NCBI RefSeq assembly: GCF_964204645.1
Contig: NC_134025.1
Coordinates: forward strand, 19,994,001-20,058,000
DNA from: Tubulanus polymorphus
Taxonomy: Eukaryota; Nemertea; Palaeonemertea; Tubulaniformes; Tubulanidae
Direction of reading: 5' to 3'
DNA length: 64,000 bases
Position numbers and translations under genes: made by a program. The notes under the pieces were generated by a model. The model had not been told where the DNA came from. It worked only from the letters and a program-made list of their open reading frames with translations, and ran no database searches. Position 1 is the first letter of the stretch, and the number at the start of each line of letters is the position of its first letter. Below, one piece after another: positions 25,246 to 36,700 of this stretch.

Positions 25246-26325
25246 ATATTAGAACGTTAGGCTAGTATTAAAAACGTGTTTAAATGGGGAATTTGATATT
25301 TGTATACACATCCATTGCTGCATGAGGCAGACTTCCGCTATGACAGACACGGTGCAATATCCCATATTCCAAAAACAGTGTCTGCTGTTAAAGAGCAACG
25401 TGTAAAAAGTAGACTTCCTTAAACATGCCATTCGGGTATGACTGGTCATTAATTGGCACCTACAGCATCCATGGTCCGGAATCTGTAACAATTATTTTTT
25501 GTAGCCTACGGTGTTAACGCCAAGGCTCCTGTTTTCTAAGATGACTCATTCATGTTTTTATTTCACAACAAAACAACTTGATGTAAGTAAGAATCAGATG
25601 ACATTTCCGAGAGATCGTTTTTCAATTAGCACATCAATTCGATCTAAAGCAAACCTAACCTTTTCCGGACGTGGACAACTCGGACCTTAGACTCGGATAA
25701 ACACGACATCATTTTTTTTCTTCCTTATGTATTTTCGTATCCTTACCTCGGACCTCGCTTACTCTGGGCCAAGTTAGTCCGAGTAAGGCGAGTTTTACTG
25801 TACCGTGATTAGTTTATCACAAGGCAGTGATGTTCTCTCGGTATGGGTATTTCCAATACAAAGTTGGTTGTTATAGTTATCAAGGTTTACAACAATATTC
25901 ACCAACATATCGACGAGGTTTGACAAGTAATGATAAGTAATGTTACATAGATGTACTCGTGACGAAGCGCACGTACGTGAACGAGCGATCCGTGCACAAT
26001 CTATATTCTCAGAATTTCCACTTGTACCAATTCGACTCTGATCAATCGCTTAACGAGGAAAAAAAAGTAAACACGTTTTTCCAATTCTATTCGAATCACA
26101 ACTTGAAAGGAAAGCAATTAACACAACTAAAAAACGATTAACGGTACTAACTTTTTTGTTTACGCTTCGAAAAACTGCTATTGAGCTAATGAATATATGT
26201 TAGATAGGTACGGAGCTGTTAAAAAACCGCATTGATGTGAATTTGTAAGGTACCGCATTATAAACGAGATTAGCATCAATTCATCATAGAAATCTGACTG
26301 TCTTTGTATATTCTGCAATAGTTAA

Positions 26326-26366
26326 TCATGGACTCTGAAACGAAGAAATCATTTTAGAGTCCACCA
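26326..26366. mobile_element. diverged palindromic micro-element
   Basis: TCATGGACTCTGAAACGAAG is followed by CATTTTAGAGTCCACCA, an eroded palindrome of the same subfamily as 27894-27973. A target duplication is not convincing. Confidence 0.35.
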
Positions 26367-27309
26367 AGTAAATCTAATATCAGGACCGTTTGATATCGTA
26401 TGTAAGTATAAATATATCTATATATGACAACTCACACTAAAAATAAATTTTACTTACGATGAGATGAGACTGAGCTATTATGTGCAAGATTCCTGCACTT
26501 ATCACAGTTCGTATTTGTAGTTTAGTTGCTTGCTGATTTGCGCGCTCCAAGTTATTTCGCCGAATGCATCTTGTTTCATTTATATTGAGCATTAAAATAT
26601 TCCCACGTTGCGACGCGATTGGCTACCGATTCTGACGTCACAAAATTCCGAGAACTGCCGGACAAAGCCGATTCTAAGCGTTAATTGTCGAACTGAATAA
26701 TATAGTGTTTACATGTTCTTCGTACGTACAAAACAAACATTCAGATTGCATCTGATCGCGCATCTCTTAACGAATAATTGCATATGCTACTTCAGTTCGA
26801 TATAATCATCTCGTTTTTCTGCAATGCACAATATGGGATACTAGCAGCCAGTATTATACTCGAGTTCAAGTTGTTGTTGATTTAAACTTATTTCCAACGT
26901 TTACTACCGAGAAATGAATACGAAAGACATGTTATCTTTCATAACTACGCGATACAAAATATTATTCCTTCTCGCCTACTCGCGCAGTTTGCCAGTTCGT
27001 ACGGACTACGAGCAATCATCTCGGTTGCTCGTGTAGGTCCGGGTAATTTTCACTGGAAATGTTGATGCTAAGCACGCGATTTGAGAATCAGTTCACAACT
27101 GTTTCAACCATTATGGGTTGAACCATAGTTTTCGTCCAGTAATTGCTTCGATATTTATAGTGTTTTTAAGAAGACGGTCTAGTCGCATTTAAGCCAAATT
27201 TCCTCTAAGGCGTTATTAATTTTTAATTCAAAATTATTCTTATCTTAAACCCTAGGCCGTGATAGTCATCTTAAACGTTTACTCTGATCGGAATAAAACC
27301 GGGCCTGTG

Positions 27310-28460
27310 CCAAGCTTTATTGAGGGGTAGTCCTTTTCAGCGAAAAGGGCAGATCATAAACATGTAACTGAATAATTAAATTGAGAGTGGATTATTTTTC
27401 ATTTCCCAAAAAAAGAAAATCACGTGAAAATCGTATCCAAATTTCGAAAAATCTTTACCCGAATTTTTGTCACTGGCTTTTTTGAAAGGCACTTTTTAGA
27501 TTTTAGGGGGTTCGTTCGCTACCCCCGAACCCCAACTCCCACCTGGGAACAGACCTGAATACTTTGTAAGCTCATTAAGATAACTTATCAAATCCCACGT
27601 TGTATCAGGTAAGCGTACAAGAGTTTACTTAGAGTAAATTACTTAGAACTGTTTACGGCGTAAGAGTAAATTCATAATATTGACGTAATGGTCAAGCCCG
27701 TTCTGACAGACAACATTTATGTTTATTAGGTTAATAAGTGCTCTAAGTGTTTTACGCGGGGGCGATGACTCACGGCGTGCAAATTCCAACCCACATACTA
27801 TTACGTAGTTTATTTGTGACCGAAGTAATTAACCCCTCTAATTACCATACGATTAGTGACGCAACGAGCTTTTTGACTTAATATGGCGTCATACCATGGA
27901 CTCTAAAACGAAGTCTTTCGCTTGAGCTGTATTTATCAATGAACTCTAAAAAGATTCGTTTTAGAGTCCATGATCATCTTATCTAACAAAATTCCGTGTG
28001 CTGAGAATCATAAGTTCCCTGTAGAAACTGGAATAATGTGGAAAGGATATATCAACTTTGTAATAACGGGATGGGATTTCTTTTTCGAATGCGAATCACA
28101 AAGGCAAACCAGAAATAGAATCGAAGTACGCAATATGTGAACTTTTGCAAATGAAATGATAAAATACACCGTGTTGAGCTTTTTTTTGAGGGGCAGTTCC
28201 TTTTCAAAAAGGGCACACATCCATCGTGAAAACGGGCACTTTCCTATTGAAAAAGGGCAGATCTTCAATTTGAAGTGCCAGGGTAAATCCTGAGTAAATC
28301 ATTTGAAAGTGGATAACTTTTCATTTTCCAAAAATGAAACATGAAAATTGAATGCAAATTTCGAAATATCTTGGACACTGAAATTTTGAAGGGCTGTTTG
28401 CAACATTTAGGAGGTTCGTTCGCTACCCTCGGAGTCCCCTGTGGGCCCGAAATTGAACCG
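27310..28460 (+). repeat. two related dispersed-repeat copies (27310-27565 and 28180-28460)
   Basis: Both copies carry GAGGGG(T/C)AGT-CCTTTTCA, AAAGGGCAGATC, GAGAGTGGAT / GAAAGTGGAT, TTTTCATTT(T)CC, AAATTTCGAAA, and GGGTTCGTTCGCTACCC-CG in the same order. The text is non-coding. No terminal inverted repeats were identified with certainty. Confidence 0.65.
27889..27978. mobile_element. 80-bp palindromic micro-element
   Basis: The element spans 27894-27973. It starts CCATGGACTCTAAAACGAAG and ends with the inverse, GATTCGTTTTAGAGTCCATG. The flanks are TCATA (left) and TCATC (right), four of five matching. Confidence 0.6.
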
Positions 28461-28505
28461 GTATTCATGTATTCATGTATTGTACTACACGAGTGTTGTG
28501 CTTTG

Positions 28506-28559
28506 TAAGACCATGGACGTATAAACTAGATTTATCTGGTTCATACGTCCATGGTAAGA
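28506..28559. mobile_element. 44-bp palindromic micro-element with 5-bp TAAGA duplication
   Basis: The element spans 28511-28554: CCATGGACGTATAAAC ... TTCATACGTCCATGG. It is bounded by TAAGA on both sides (28506-28510, 28555-28559). Confidence 0.65.
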
Positions 28560-29736
28560 CGATGTATGCATTTTCGAAAAATTAACGACATCGTTCTATT
28601 CACAATTTACGGAGGTTGCTCACAGACAAGTATACAATTACTAAACAATATGAAATTCTACGCTGAATGCATTCGCCTCTGTACGACCGATATCATATAG
28701 ATAACATTGCAGTGTCGTGGTGAAAATGAAATTTGAGTAATTTATATGTCTTCCACCTCCTTAAATTCATCCTCAACTGGATCGATTTACTTTCAGTCAC
28801 TTCTGTAACATTAAACCGGCAGGTCAAATTTTTTTGCAGACACAGAAATACGCAGCCGATAACATAAAAATACGATATATGCAACTTTTAGAGTCAACAT
28901 AGTTAGTTCTCACATTCCATTTATCACATATAAAAAAGTCAGTGACTTCTTTTTCAATCAAGCTGTAGCTACACCATATATACGAGGGGGACCGAAAAAT
29001 GTACCCCGTATCATCTTCAATAATTGAAGACACGAACATCAAGAAAGAACTGCTGTGCTGACAATAATTTTTTTCCAAAAAAGAGTTACTGACAATTCTC
29101 GCGCTTACGTTATCGCATGGACAATTAAATCAGCACGTGGATGATGAGTGAATTAATGCAGGAACACTGAACATTAAACAACGTTTAAAAAGATGCAATA
29201 TGCATATGTACGGGCAGTGCTGGTCTATCAAATCGTCATCTAATGTCTCTCTGAATCTCATTTGCAGGCAGTTAATAACTGTTAATCTCATCTTTTCCAG
29301 AAAGGGTCACCCAGAGTCCAAAGAAAACGAGATGGAGTGTTGTTACAATTCAGCGATCTCTGTTTTGAGAGAGATGTCACATTATTTTGACCAGGGCCCC
29401 CCCATTAACATTTCATGATCTTTAGCGTTCCCAGCACACTGTTCGTAATTATCTTGTCCTGGGTATATTAAACTACGTGATATCTGACCTTCTAAGCGTC
29501 AGATTCTGAATGAGCACTTACAACGAGGTAAACAAAATACATTCCCTGGTAAGAAAGGCGTTTATGAAGAAGAATTCGAGAGAAGTCAATAAAATCGTGG
29601 TGAAATTCTATTATTAGGTAGATAAAAGTAACAATGAAATATGACTCCAAAATTAATACACCAATGAAAATCGAATCGAAAAATTGAAAGGCTTGCTTGA
29701 TTGAAAAAGAATGTTTAAGAAACGTCATCCTTATCC

Positions 29737-31352
29737 TTATGATGCACATGTCGAAGATGGTCCAACATCACTTTCTATGCCAGAGTCCATTTTGCTACTT
29801 CGATCGGACAAAACCTTAGCCGCTAACTGCCTATTCTCCTTACTATTTGACGGAGATAATTGTTTATCGTTCTTCGTTACGGTTAGATTCAATTTTGCGG
29901 CCATAATCCAATCCGACTTCCGCAAATCTGCGACTTTGGCTCTTTTATTGACGGAAGCTTCCAACATAGCATGAATGAGTTTTTTGCAATTATGCGAGAT
30001 CTTTTTCGATTTGGCGAAGCCGACTTTGCGTTCGGTTTGCATCCGGATCATCTTTTTGATATTGGAATCATCGTACGGCATTGAACCACATACCTGCAGA
30101 TTTTCGAAGAAGCGATTGTACCGAAAATAAAGAAATTCGTGGACATCAACACATGTCTAATATCAAGCCAGTCTACCGTTTTGAAGGCCAGAGTTTATTA
30201 CCATGATATAAAGAATGATTCCCATACTCCAAATATCGTATGCAGTCGCTTCGTATGGTATGCCTTGTAATATCTCCGGTGCGGCATAAGCTGCACTGCC
30301 GCAAAATGTACTGCTATGCTCGCAAGGTTCTATATATCGGGCAAAGCCAAAATCGGATATCTTTATTCTATTTTCCGAATCTAAAAGCAAGTTTTCGCAT
30401 TTGAGGTCCCTGCAAATATACGTATGTAAATGTATACACAGCAATATAAAAATTTGAAAATTTGCTGATCGAAATTCTCACGATTGAATGATTTATTTCT
30501 TAGATTTTGAGTGTTCAATTAAATTTCAATGAAATACAATTGAAAATTACGATTACGTGAAAACAACTTTATTTGATAGTTAGTTTGTGTTCTCATCACC
30601 GTATTACATATGAATCACATTCTTATCGATTCAACCCTGAAAGCCATTGACATTCTCGCTGAATTTCACCTGATCAGAGATGCTGTACCTGTGAACAATG
30701 CTGTTCTTGTGACAGAAGTCGATGCCTTCGATAACTTGTGCGAACCAAACTCTAGATTTATCCTCTGGAATTGCACCACGTAATTTGATGTATTCTAACA
30801 GATCTCCGTGTCCGGCCATTTCCATAACGATAAACACCTATAATTTCATTGAAACGCTTGCAGAAATGTGAATGCTGAAAGAGCACGTGCTTGCTACTCA
30901 TTAATAACGAATGAAATTTTTGGAATTTGTCCGTTTATTCTCACAACGGTTTTTTAGGATAGGTACGTGTGTTTCATTTCTGTAACATACGTACGCCATC
31001 GTGAAGAGGTTCCGTATCGGGTCACGAAGATTAACCAATTATATGATGCCTGGATTCCTACCTTTGAATTAAATTGCATCACTTCATACATCTGAACTAT
31101 GTGTGGATGGCTTAGTTTCTTTAGAACATCGAGTTCCCGAGGTAGAAATTTCTCCTGAAAATCTTTGGGTGCTTTTTTGCGGTTGATAACTTTGATTGCA
31201 ACATTTTTAGATGTACGATCACAAAGAGCTAGCTTGACTTTTGCATACGAACCTTCGCCCAGTGTATGTCCTAGATTATAACCACGTTTTTTTAATTCTG
31301 ATTCGTCACTCATTTTAGAGAGAAATTTCTTCCCGATTCCAACGACCGCCAT
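29737..31352 (-). CDS. testis-specific serine/threonine kinase (TSSK family), spliced
   Basis: Four exons: 31062-31352, 30689-30837, 30202-30409 and 29737-30093. They total 1005 nt and 334 residues, with all phases agreeing. The start at 31352 is chosen for length; an internal ATG at 31313 begins nearer the kinase domain. The kinase is complete: glycine loop [12 protein letters not shown] lysine, IVHRDLKCEN catalytic loop (split by an intron after HR), [49 protein letters not shown] and RKKAPKDF are signature TSSK segments. By family knowledge these kinases act in post-meiotic sperm cells. The C-terminal region after the kinase domain is about 60 residues, polar. It is divergent from the next gene with 297 bp between start codons. 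Confidence 0.93.
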
Positions 31353-31649
31353 GGATATAGCCTACGTTATCTCCATGCAGATGTCATCACTGATAAAATG
31401 AAGTCCTTTCTTCAAGATGCAAACACAATGACGTATAAGATTATCTTACATCATTTTGCCTTAATCTCACCGCAATGAGAAAATTCCATAATAATACTAT
31501 TACATCAAAATTGTTGCGAAGGAAACCGTATCTAGGAAGCAGGGTTTCCAAGGGTTTTGACAATATGGCCGTTACCAAGGTCTTTTAAATTCTATTTCGA
31601 TAGTGCCTTTTTGAAAACAACTGCTAATCGCTGAAATAAAGTTCGAAAA
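31353..31649. promoter_or_regulatory. 297-bp divergent promoter region between two TSSK genes
   Basis: Both kinases are read away from this interval, so it must carry both transcription starts or first UTRs. It contains GTTTCCAAGG (31544) and GTTACCAAGG (31571), which resemble RFX half-sites (GTTRCC). RFX factors are known drivers of sperm and ciliary genes, so a shared spermatogenic promoter is a reasonable but untested inference. No TATA box is obvious. Confidence 0.4.
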
Positions 31650-32729
31650 ATGAGTGGTGAACGACCGAGTAAACGCAGGGCCATCGGTGAAAATCTTCCT
31701 GGAAGACAGAAAAATGCTACGAACAAAGAAGAGCCGCTAAGAAAGGAAATTGAACGATTACGATACGAAATGGAACCGACTTCACCAAAAACCTCGACTT
31801 CATCTAATCTTGTAAATCCGCCATGTCCAGCTGTTAGCTACAGAGGAACTATTCGTGCTGTTTTAGCCCAGAAGGGGTACCTTAGCAGAGAAAAACTTGG
31901 CACTGGAAGCTATTCCCAGGTACGATTGGCGATAGATATGAACTCACCTGTCATGGAGCGAGTGGCTGTCAAAATAGTAGATCTTGAAAGTGCACCATCG
32001 GATTTCAAACAAAGATTTTTGCCACGGGAGCTACAGATATGGCCACGATTGAATCACAGTCACATAATCAAATTAAGACAAACATTTCGGGACTCTTCGA
32101 GGGTGTTCGCTGTGTTGGAATATGCGTCTGGTGGCGATGCTTTACACTACGTGCAAACTCATGGTGCGGTCGGAGAACCTCGCGCGAAACGATGGATGGC
32201 ACAGTTAGGCGATGCTGTTCGTTACCTTCACCGATTACAAATATCACATCGTGACTTGAAACTTGAAAATCTACTCTTGGACGGACATCAGAACATAAAA
32301 CTATGTGACTTCGGCTTTGCGAGGGACTGCGATCAAAATCTAAGCAGTACATTCTGCGGTTCGAAGTCTTATGCTTCCCCAGAAATCTTATCCGGTGTTC
32401 CGTATGACCCGAAGAAGGCAGACATCTGGGCGCTTGGTGTAATACTATTTATTCTGGTTACTGGACGAATGCCTTTTGATGAAAGTAAAGGCAATCACAG
32501 TCTCTTACAGGAACACCGCAATTTGGGAATATCTTGGCCGAATACGAGAAATCTATCGGCTTCTTGTAAAAGTATACTTCTGTCATCTATGGAATATAAC
32601 TATCGATTTCGGGTCGACATTATAAAATTCATCGGTCATCGCTGGCTAGTATCCGAGATAAACAAGACTCGTAGATCATCACTGAACCGTCACGGAGCCA
32701 ATGACTTAGAGTTGGGAACTGCAAAATAA
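31650..32729 (+). CDS. intronless TSSK-family serine/threonine kinase
   Basis: 359 residues in a single exon. An N-terminal basic/Ser-rich leader of about 70 residues precedes a complete kinase domain: LGTGSYSQVRLA glycine loop, RVAVKIVD lysine, ISHRDLKLENLLLD, CDFGFARD, CGSKSYASPEILSG, DPKKADIWALGVILFILVTG. The FKQRFLPREL and STFCGS segments and the PYDPKK block are TSSK-like. The absence of introns beside a spliced TSSK suggests a retrogene, as known for several mammalian TSSKs, but this is inference. The downstream of the nucleotide-binding groove is less conserved (NHSLLQEHRNLGISW) than in its neighbour. AATAAA-type signals occur near 32812 and 32970. Confidence 0.93.
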   Translation: MSGERPSKRRAIGENLPGRQKNATNKEEPLRKEIERLRYEMEPTSPKTSTSSNLVNPPCPAVSYRGTIRAVLAQKGYLSREKLGTGSYSQVRLAIDMNSPVMERVAVKIVDLESAPSDFKQRFLPRELQIWPRLNHSHIIKLRQTFRDSSRVFAVLEYASGGDALHYVQTHGAVGEPRAKRWMAQLGDAVRYLHRLQISHRDLKLENLLLDGHQNIKLCDFGFARDCDQNLSSTFCGSKSYASPEILSGVPYDPKKADIWALGVILFILVTGRMPFDESKGNHSLLQEHRNLGISWPNTRNLSASCKSILLSSMEYNYRFRVDIIKFIGHRWLVSEINKTRRSSLNRHGANDLELGTAK

Positions 32730-33701
32730 TCGCCGCGCTGATCTTTTAATTCCACTATCGAAAAGGGTGCTAATCGAGAAACTTGTACTGGACTTTGAAA
32801 GTTAAAGGGGTACAATAAATAATCCACGAACTTTGAAACGTCGTTATAGTTCAAATTTGATATTTTTAGATGACAAACCCCATTAAATCATGAGAAATAG
32901 CCTAAATGAAAATGCATACCGGAATAAGTGTGTGATAAATCTATTGTGTAGTTTGTTTGTATTTTATGAGAATAAAATTATTTCTAATTCAAAATGGTGT
33001 AGATGTTTCTCTACCAAAGCAAGCAATAGGGCTTATCGGAATCTACCAAATCGTATGGCTACGCATTGAATGAAATTTACAACAAAAATATTTAGTGAAT
33101 AGCTCATCGATACGTATTATATTTGATGAAGATAAATAGAAAAGACACACTTGGTATATCAACGAAAACATTATCGTTATAACTATTCACCACCAATACA
33201 AGTATTGTGATGGTTAGATTTTTGTAGATTTTTTGGATGTTATTCTACTCTCTCCTCGATGGCCATTGATCCAAATTAGAATATTGAAATCAAAAGTGCA
33301 GATGAATACCAAATAATTTGTTTTTCTTTTAATTTCATTTCAATGATGGTACGTATGAATAGGTGATTAGATTGACGATCTGTTGAAAATAATACGGTTA
33401 TCTATGCTTTTCTTATGGATAGAAAGGGTGTTATGTAATGTAAATTATTGTCTTTAAGCTTAAATACATAGTGAATCAATTGGCTATCAAATTGCTATTT
33501 TACTATCTAATAGATAGTGAAATTATTTTTACTTTTATTGCGCATATCGTTTGAGTCGGCAACAGCATTCCAAGCTACATTTTAGATAAAAATGAAAGCC
33601 GTCAACTAACATTGCTAATTATTTGAATTACAAGAATCAAAGAACTAAAGATCTAAAATATATAAGTTTGAATAGATCACCATAAATATCAATTGAGCAA
33701 T
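32730..33701. other. intergenic between convergent TSSK and ShKT/vWA genes
   Basis: AT-rich, with no open frame of note. It presumably contains the two 3' UTRs. Nothing else is seen. Confidence 0.5.
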
Positions 33702-36700
33702 CTATTGACAAACAGTAACCTTGACCTTATCCACAATTGTGGCAAGCTGATCGAAATTGGAAACGTGCATCTTATTTTGTTCCTTAGGGGGAGAAGCCAT
33801 CGACTTAAGCGACTTCTCGTCCATTTCCGAGCCAACGCCAACCGCTATCATCCTCGCCCCGGTGTCTTGTAGATCCAGAATGGATTTCGGTAAACTGAGT
33901 TTGTCGCTTGCCTTACCATCTGTGATAACCATAACAAGTTGTTTTACCCATCGCCGGCTTCCTTTTTTACTGGTCAACACATCCGTACGGACAAGATCAA
34001 GGGCCTTAGCAGTGTAAGTGCCACCACCTGAAATACAGAGTAAAGAAAAAATCTTAATCTAGTATAGTATTCATACAAAAACGTAGGGTGTTTTTAAGCC
34101 AGTAAACTTAGCGGTAGCGCATTAGCATGGTGGCTGATTCGGGCCACGCCGAGATTTTTCGAACACGTTCGAGCACGGAAAATCTCAACACGAATTTGAT
34201 GTGAGAAAACAAATATCAACGCGATAAAACAAAAAATAAAGCGAGAAAACAAATATTTAGCGTGAGAAAACAAAATAATTTGTTTTCTCACCCGAAATAT
34301 CTATTTTCTCGCGATTAAAATTATTTTCTCGCTATGAGATTTGTTTTGGCGAGTTCGAGGAAGCGAACGCTTGTTTTTACGAATTATTGATGCGATGACA
34401 GGTCAGCCTACATTAACATCACCAGAGTGTGGTAGTCTACTGAAAATGTTATCAAAACCATATCGGATACTTATCGCATTCTGGTGTTCCTAGCAACGAT
34501 GATCGCCGAAAGCATTAGGAAAAGGGTTACACAATTATTGTTATGCAATTTGATTCAACGTAATGAAGTATATTTCACTACACTCCATTTTTTTAAATCC
34601 TTCCGTATGTAAATGAATATGTATGTGTAAAAGTATATTTATGTATTTTGTGATGAAGATAAATGCGTGGATCTGCGGAGATATAAGCTTTCATCATTTA
34701 GATGTGTAATGAACACGTTAGTACATAGAAAATGCTTCCATTGCCAGTCAGATGTTGAACTAAACTGACCTTACATACGCGCTCTCCTCGACCCCGCCAA
34801 AACAAATCTTAAAGCGAGAAAACAAATTTAATCGCAAGAAAACAAAAATTAACGCGAGAAAATAAGTATTTCGGCCGAGAAAAATAAAATAATTTGTTTT
34901 CTCGCACTAAATATTTGATTTCTCGCGTAATCTTTTGTTTAAGCGACCCCGTCAAAACAAAAAATACCGCGAGAAAACAAATACATCGGGTGAGAAAACA
35001 AAATATTTTGTTTCCTCGGCCGAAATTTGTGTTTTCTCTGAGTATGAAAATAACGGCTTATTTCTAGAAACAAATACTTAACAACTGATACACAAAATAT
35101 CGCAATTCACGTGCCAGTACCCAGCAAGGGGATCCTGGCCTAAAAAGGGCAGTATTTTCGAAAATTACATTTTTCACGCATAATGCATGACATTTCGTAT
35201 GTTTGTTTTGGAGAGTACAAGGGGCAGCAGTGGTGAGGACAGAGCATAGGCAGTATTAAGTTATTTAAGGGGTCTTGGAGATTTTTGAAAAGCAATTCAA
35301 GCCATTTTGGTACATACTATGGATATGTGGGGCTCTTTCCCAGATATCGTTTTCTCCCCGTGTAAAACACTTTATTTTAAGTTTTTACAACTGTTCCTTC
35401 CTGTAAACTGCAAGAATCAGTGAAGGGGGAAATATGGAGATGTTACGGATAGAAAATGCAAGACCATGAATTTTTTGATGTAAAAATACGTATTTTTGTT
35501 GGTTGGAAAATATTTCTTTTCCATTACCAAATGAGAAAGAATTAGAAAGATACCTACATAAATGAAACTGGAGCAAAATAAACCTTATGCCTTCTTGGGA
35601 GTTTATTGTGGAATGTGCCCTTTTAAAATTCACTTTCAAAAGTAGCGCTTTTTGAAGTGCTTTGGCGTAGATTTGATATAATTTCCGTCGTTAGAGGGTC
35701 CTAACGGGGAATGTTAACGTAAAATCCACTTTTGATGGGAGTTTTGTCACAAAAGTGCCTTTTGGACGATAATCTATTGTAAAAGTACACTACAGAAAAC
35801 ATTTATTGCGATGGTGTTGAAGTAACAAACAAGGTACCCCGGTATGGTGGCTGATAAGGGCCATAGTGTAAAATTCCTGGTATGTAAATGAGGGCGCCAG
35901 AACGCCAGAACGCCAAAACAAGGAAAAACGTAGAGAAATGTCGACGATTTTCGTTGTTTTGGCGGGGGCGCCAAAATGAAAGTTCGTTTTGGTGGGGGCG
36001 CCAAAACGGAATTTTCTTTGTTTTGGCGCGCTAAAACGAACTTTCAGAGAAAATTGGACGTTTTTTTTCGTTTTGACGTTCTGGCGTTCTGGTGCCCTCA
36101 TTTACATACCAGGAATTTTACGCTATGGCCCTTATCAGCCACCATACCCCGGCAAAATGTTGTCGGTTAATTTAAGTTGATATTAAGGGAGCCCGTGGAG
36201 GGGGTATCGGGACTCCCACCCTTGCATTGATATCGCCATCTTCCATCTGGCTTCACCTACGACGCCTTTACAAACTTGACGAAGTCTGGTATTCTGCTAG
36301 TGATCGTGTTTTTGTGATATGTATTTTTATACCGTATTCAAGCATGCATTTATTTAATCATTATTTTACCTGTGTACTTCACTGAGTCAACAGCAGTTTT
36401 GAGTTCTGCCGCCGAAAAATGTTCGTTCAGGTAGAACACAACTTCAACTTCGTTTTTGTTTGAATAACGAACTAGGGATACACGCACTTTAGTTGGACCG
36501 ATGGGCATATCGGAAACAACCTTTTGCACGAAGAGTAGCATCTTCTTGAAGTTTTCACCCTTAACGCTGCTGGAGGCATCAAGCACAAAGACTATATCAG
36601 CACGGAAATTTGTCTTGCATTCTATAAGACAATAAAAGAAAGCAAACTATTCTCTCTGGCTGCTTACGTACCGTACAGAGGGTGATAGGCCTGCTTTGAC

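Larger units (their letters stand above)
20333..29736. other. large intergenic stretch rich in miniature repeats
   Basis: No gene could be supported in about 9.4 kb. It holds a dispersed repeat (21205-21390), foldback elements (21706-21814, 22501-22646), a decayed GGCGCC-type element (about 22655-22860), a two-copy repeat (24733/25128), palindromic micro-elements (26326, 27894, 28511) and a two-copy dispersed repeat (27310/28180). A TATA-like GTATATAAG at about 22893 precedes no convincing reading frame. Confidence 0.4.

Noticed and set aside
32039-32352. Open frames on both strands inside the intronless kinase
   Set aside because: Shadows of the kinase reading frame, with no independent domain or start context.
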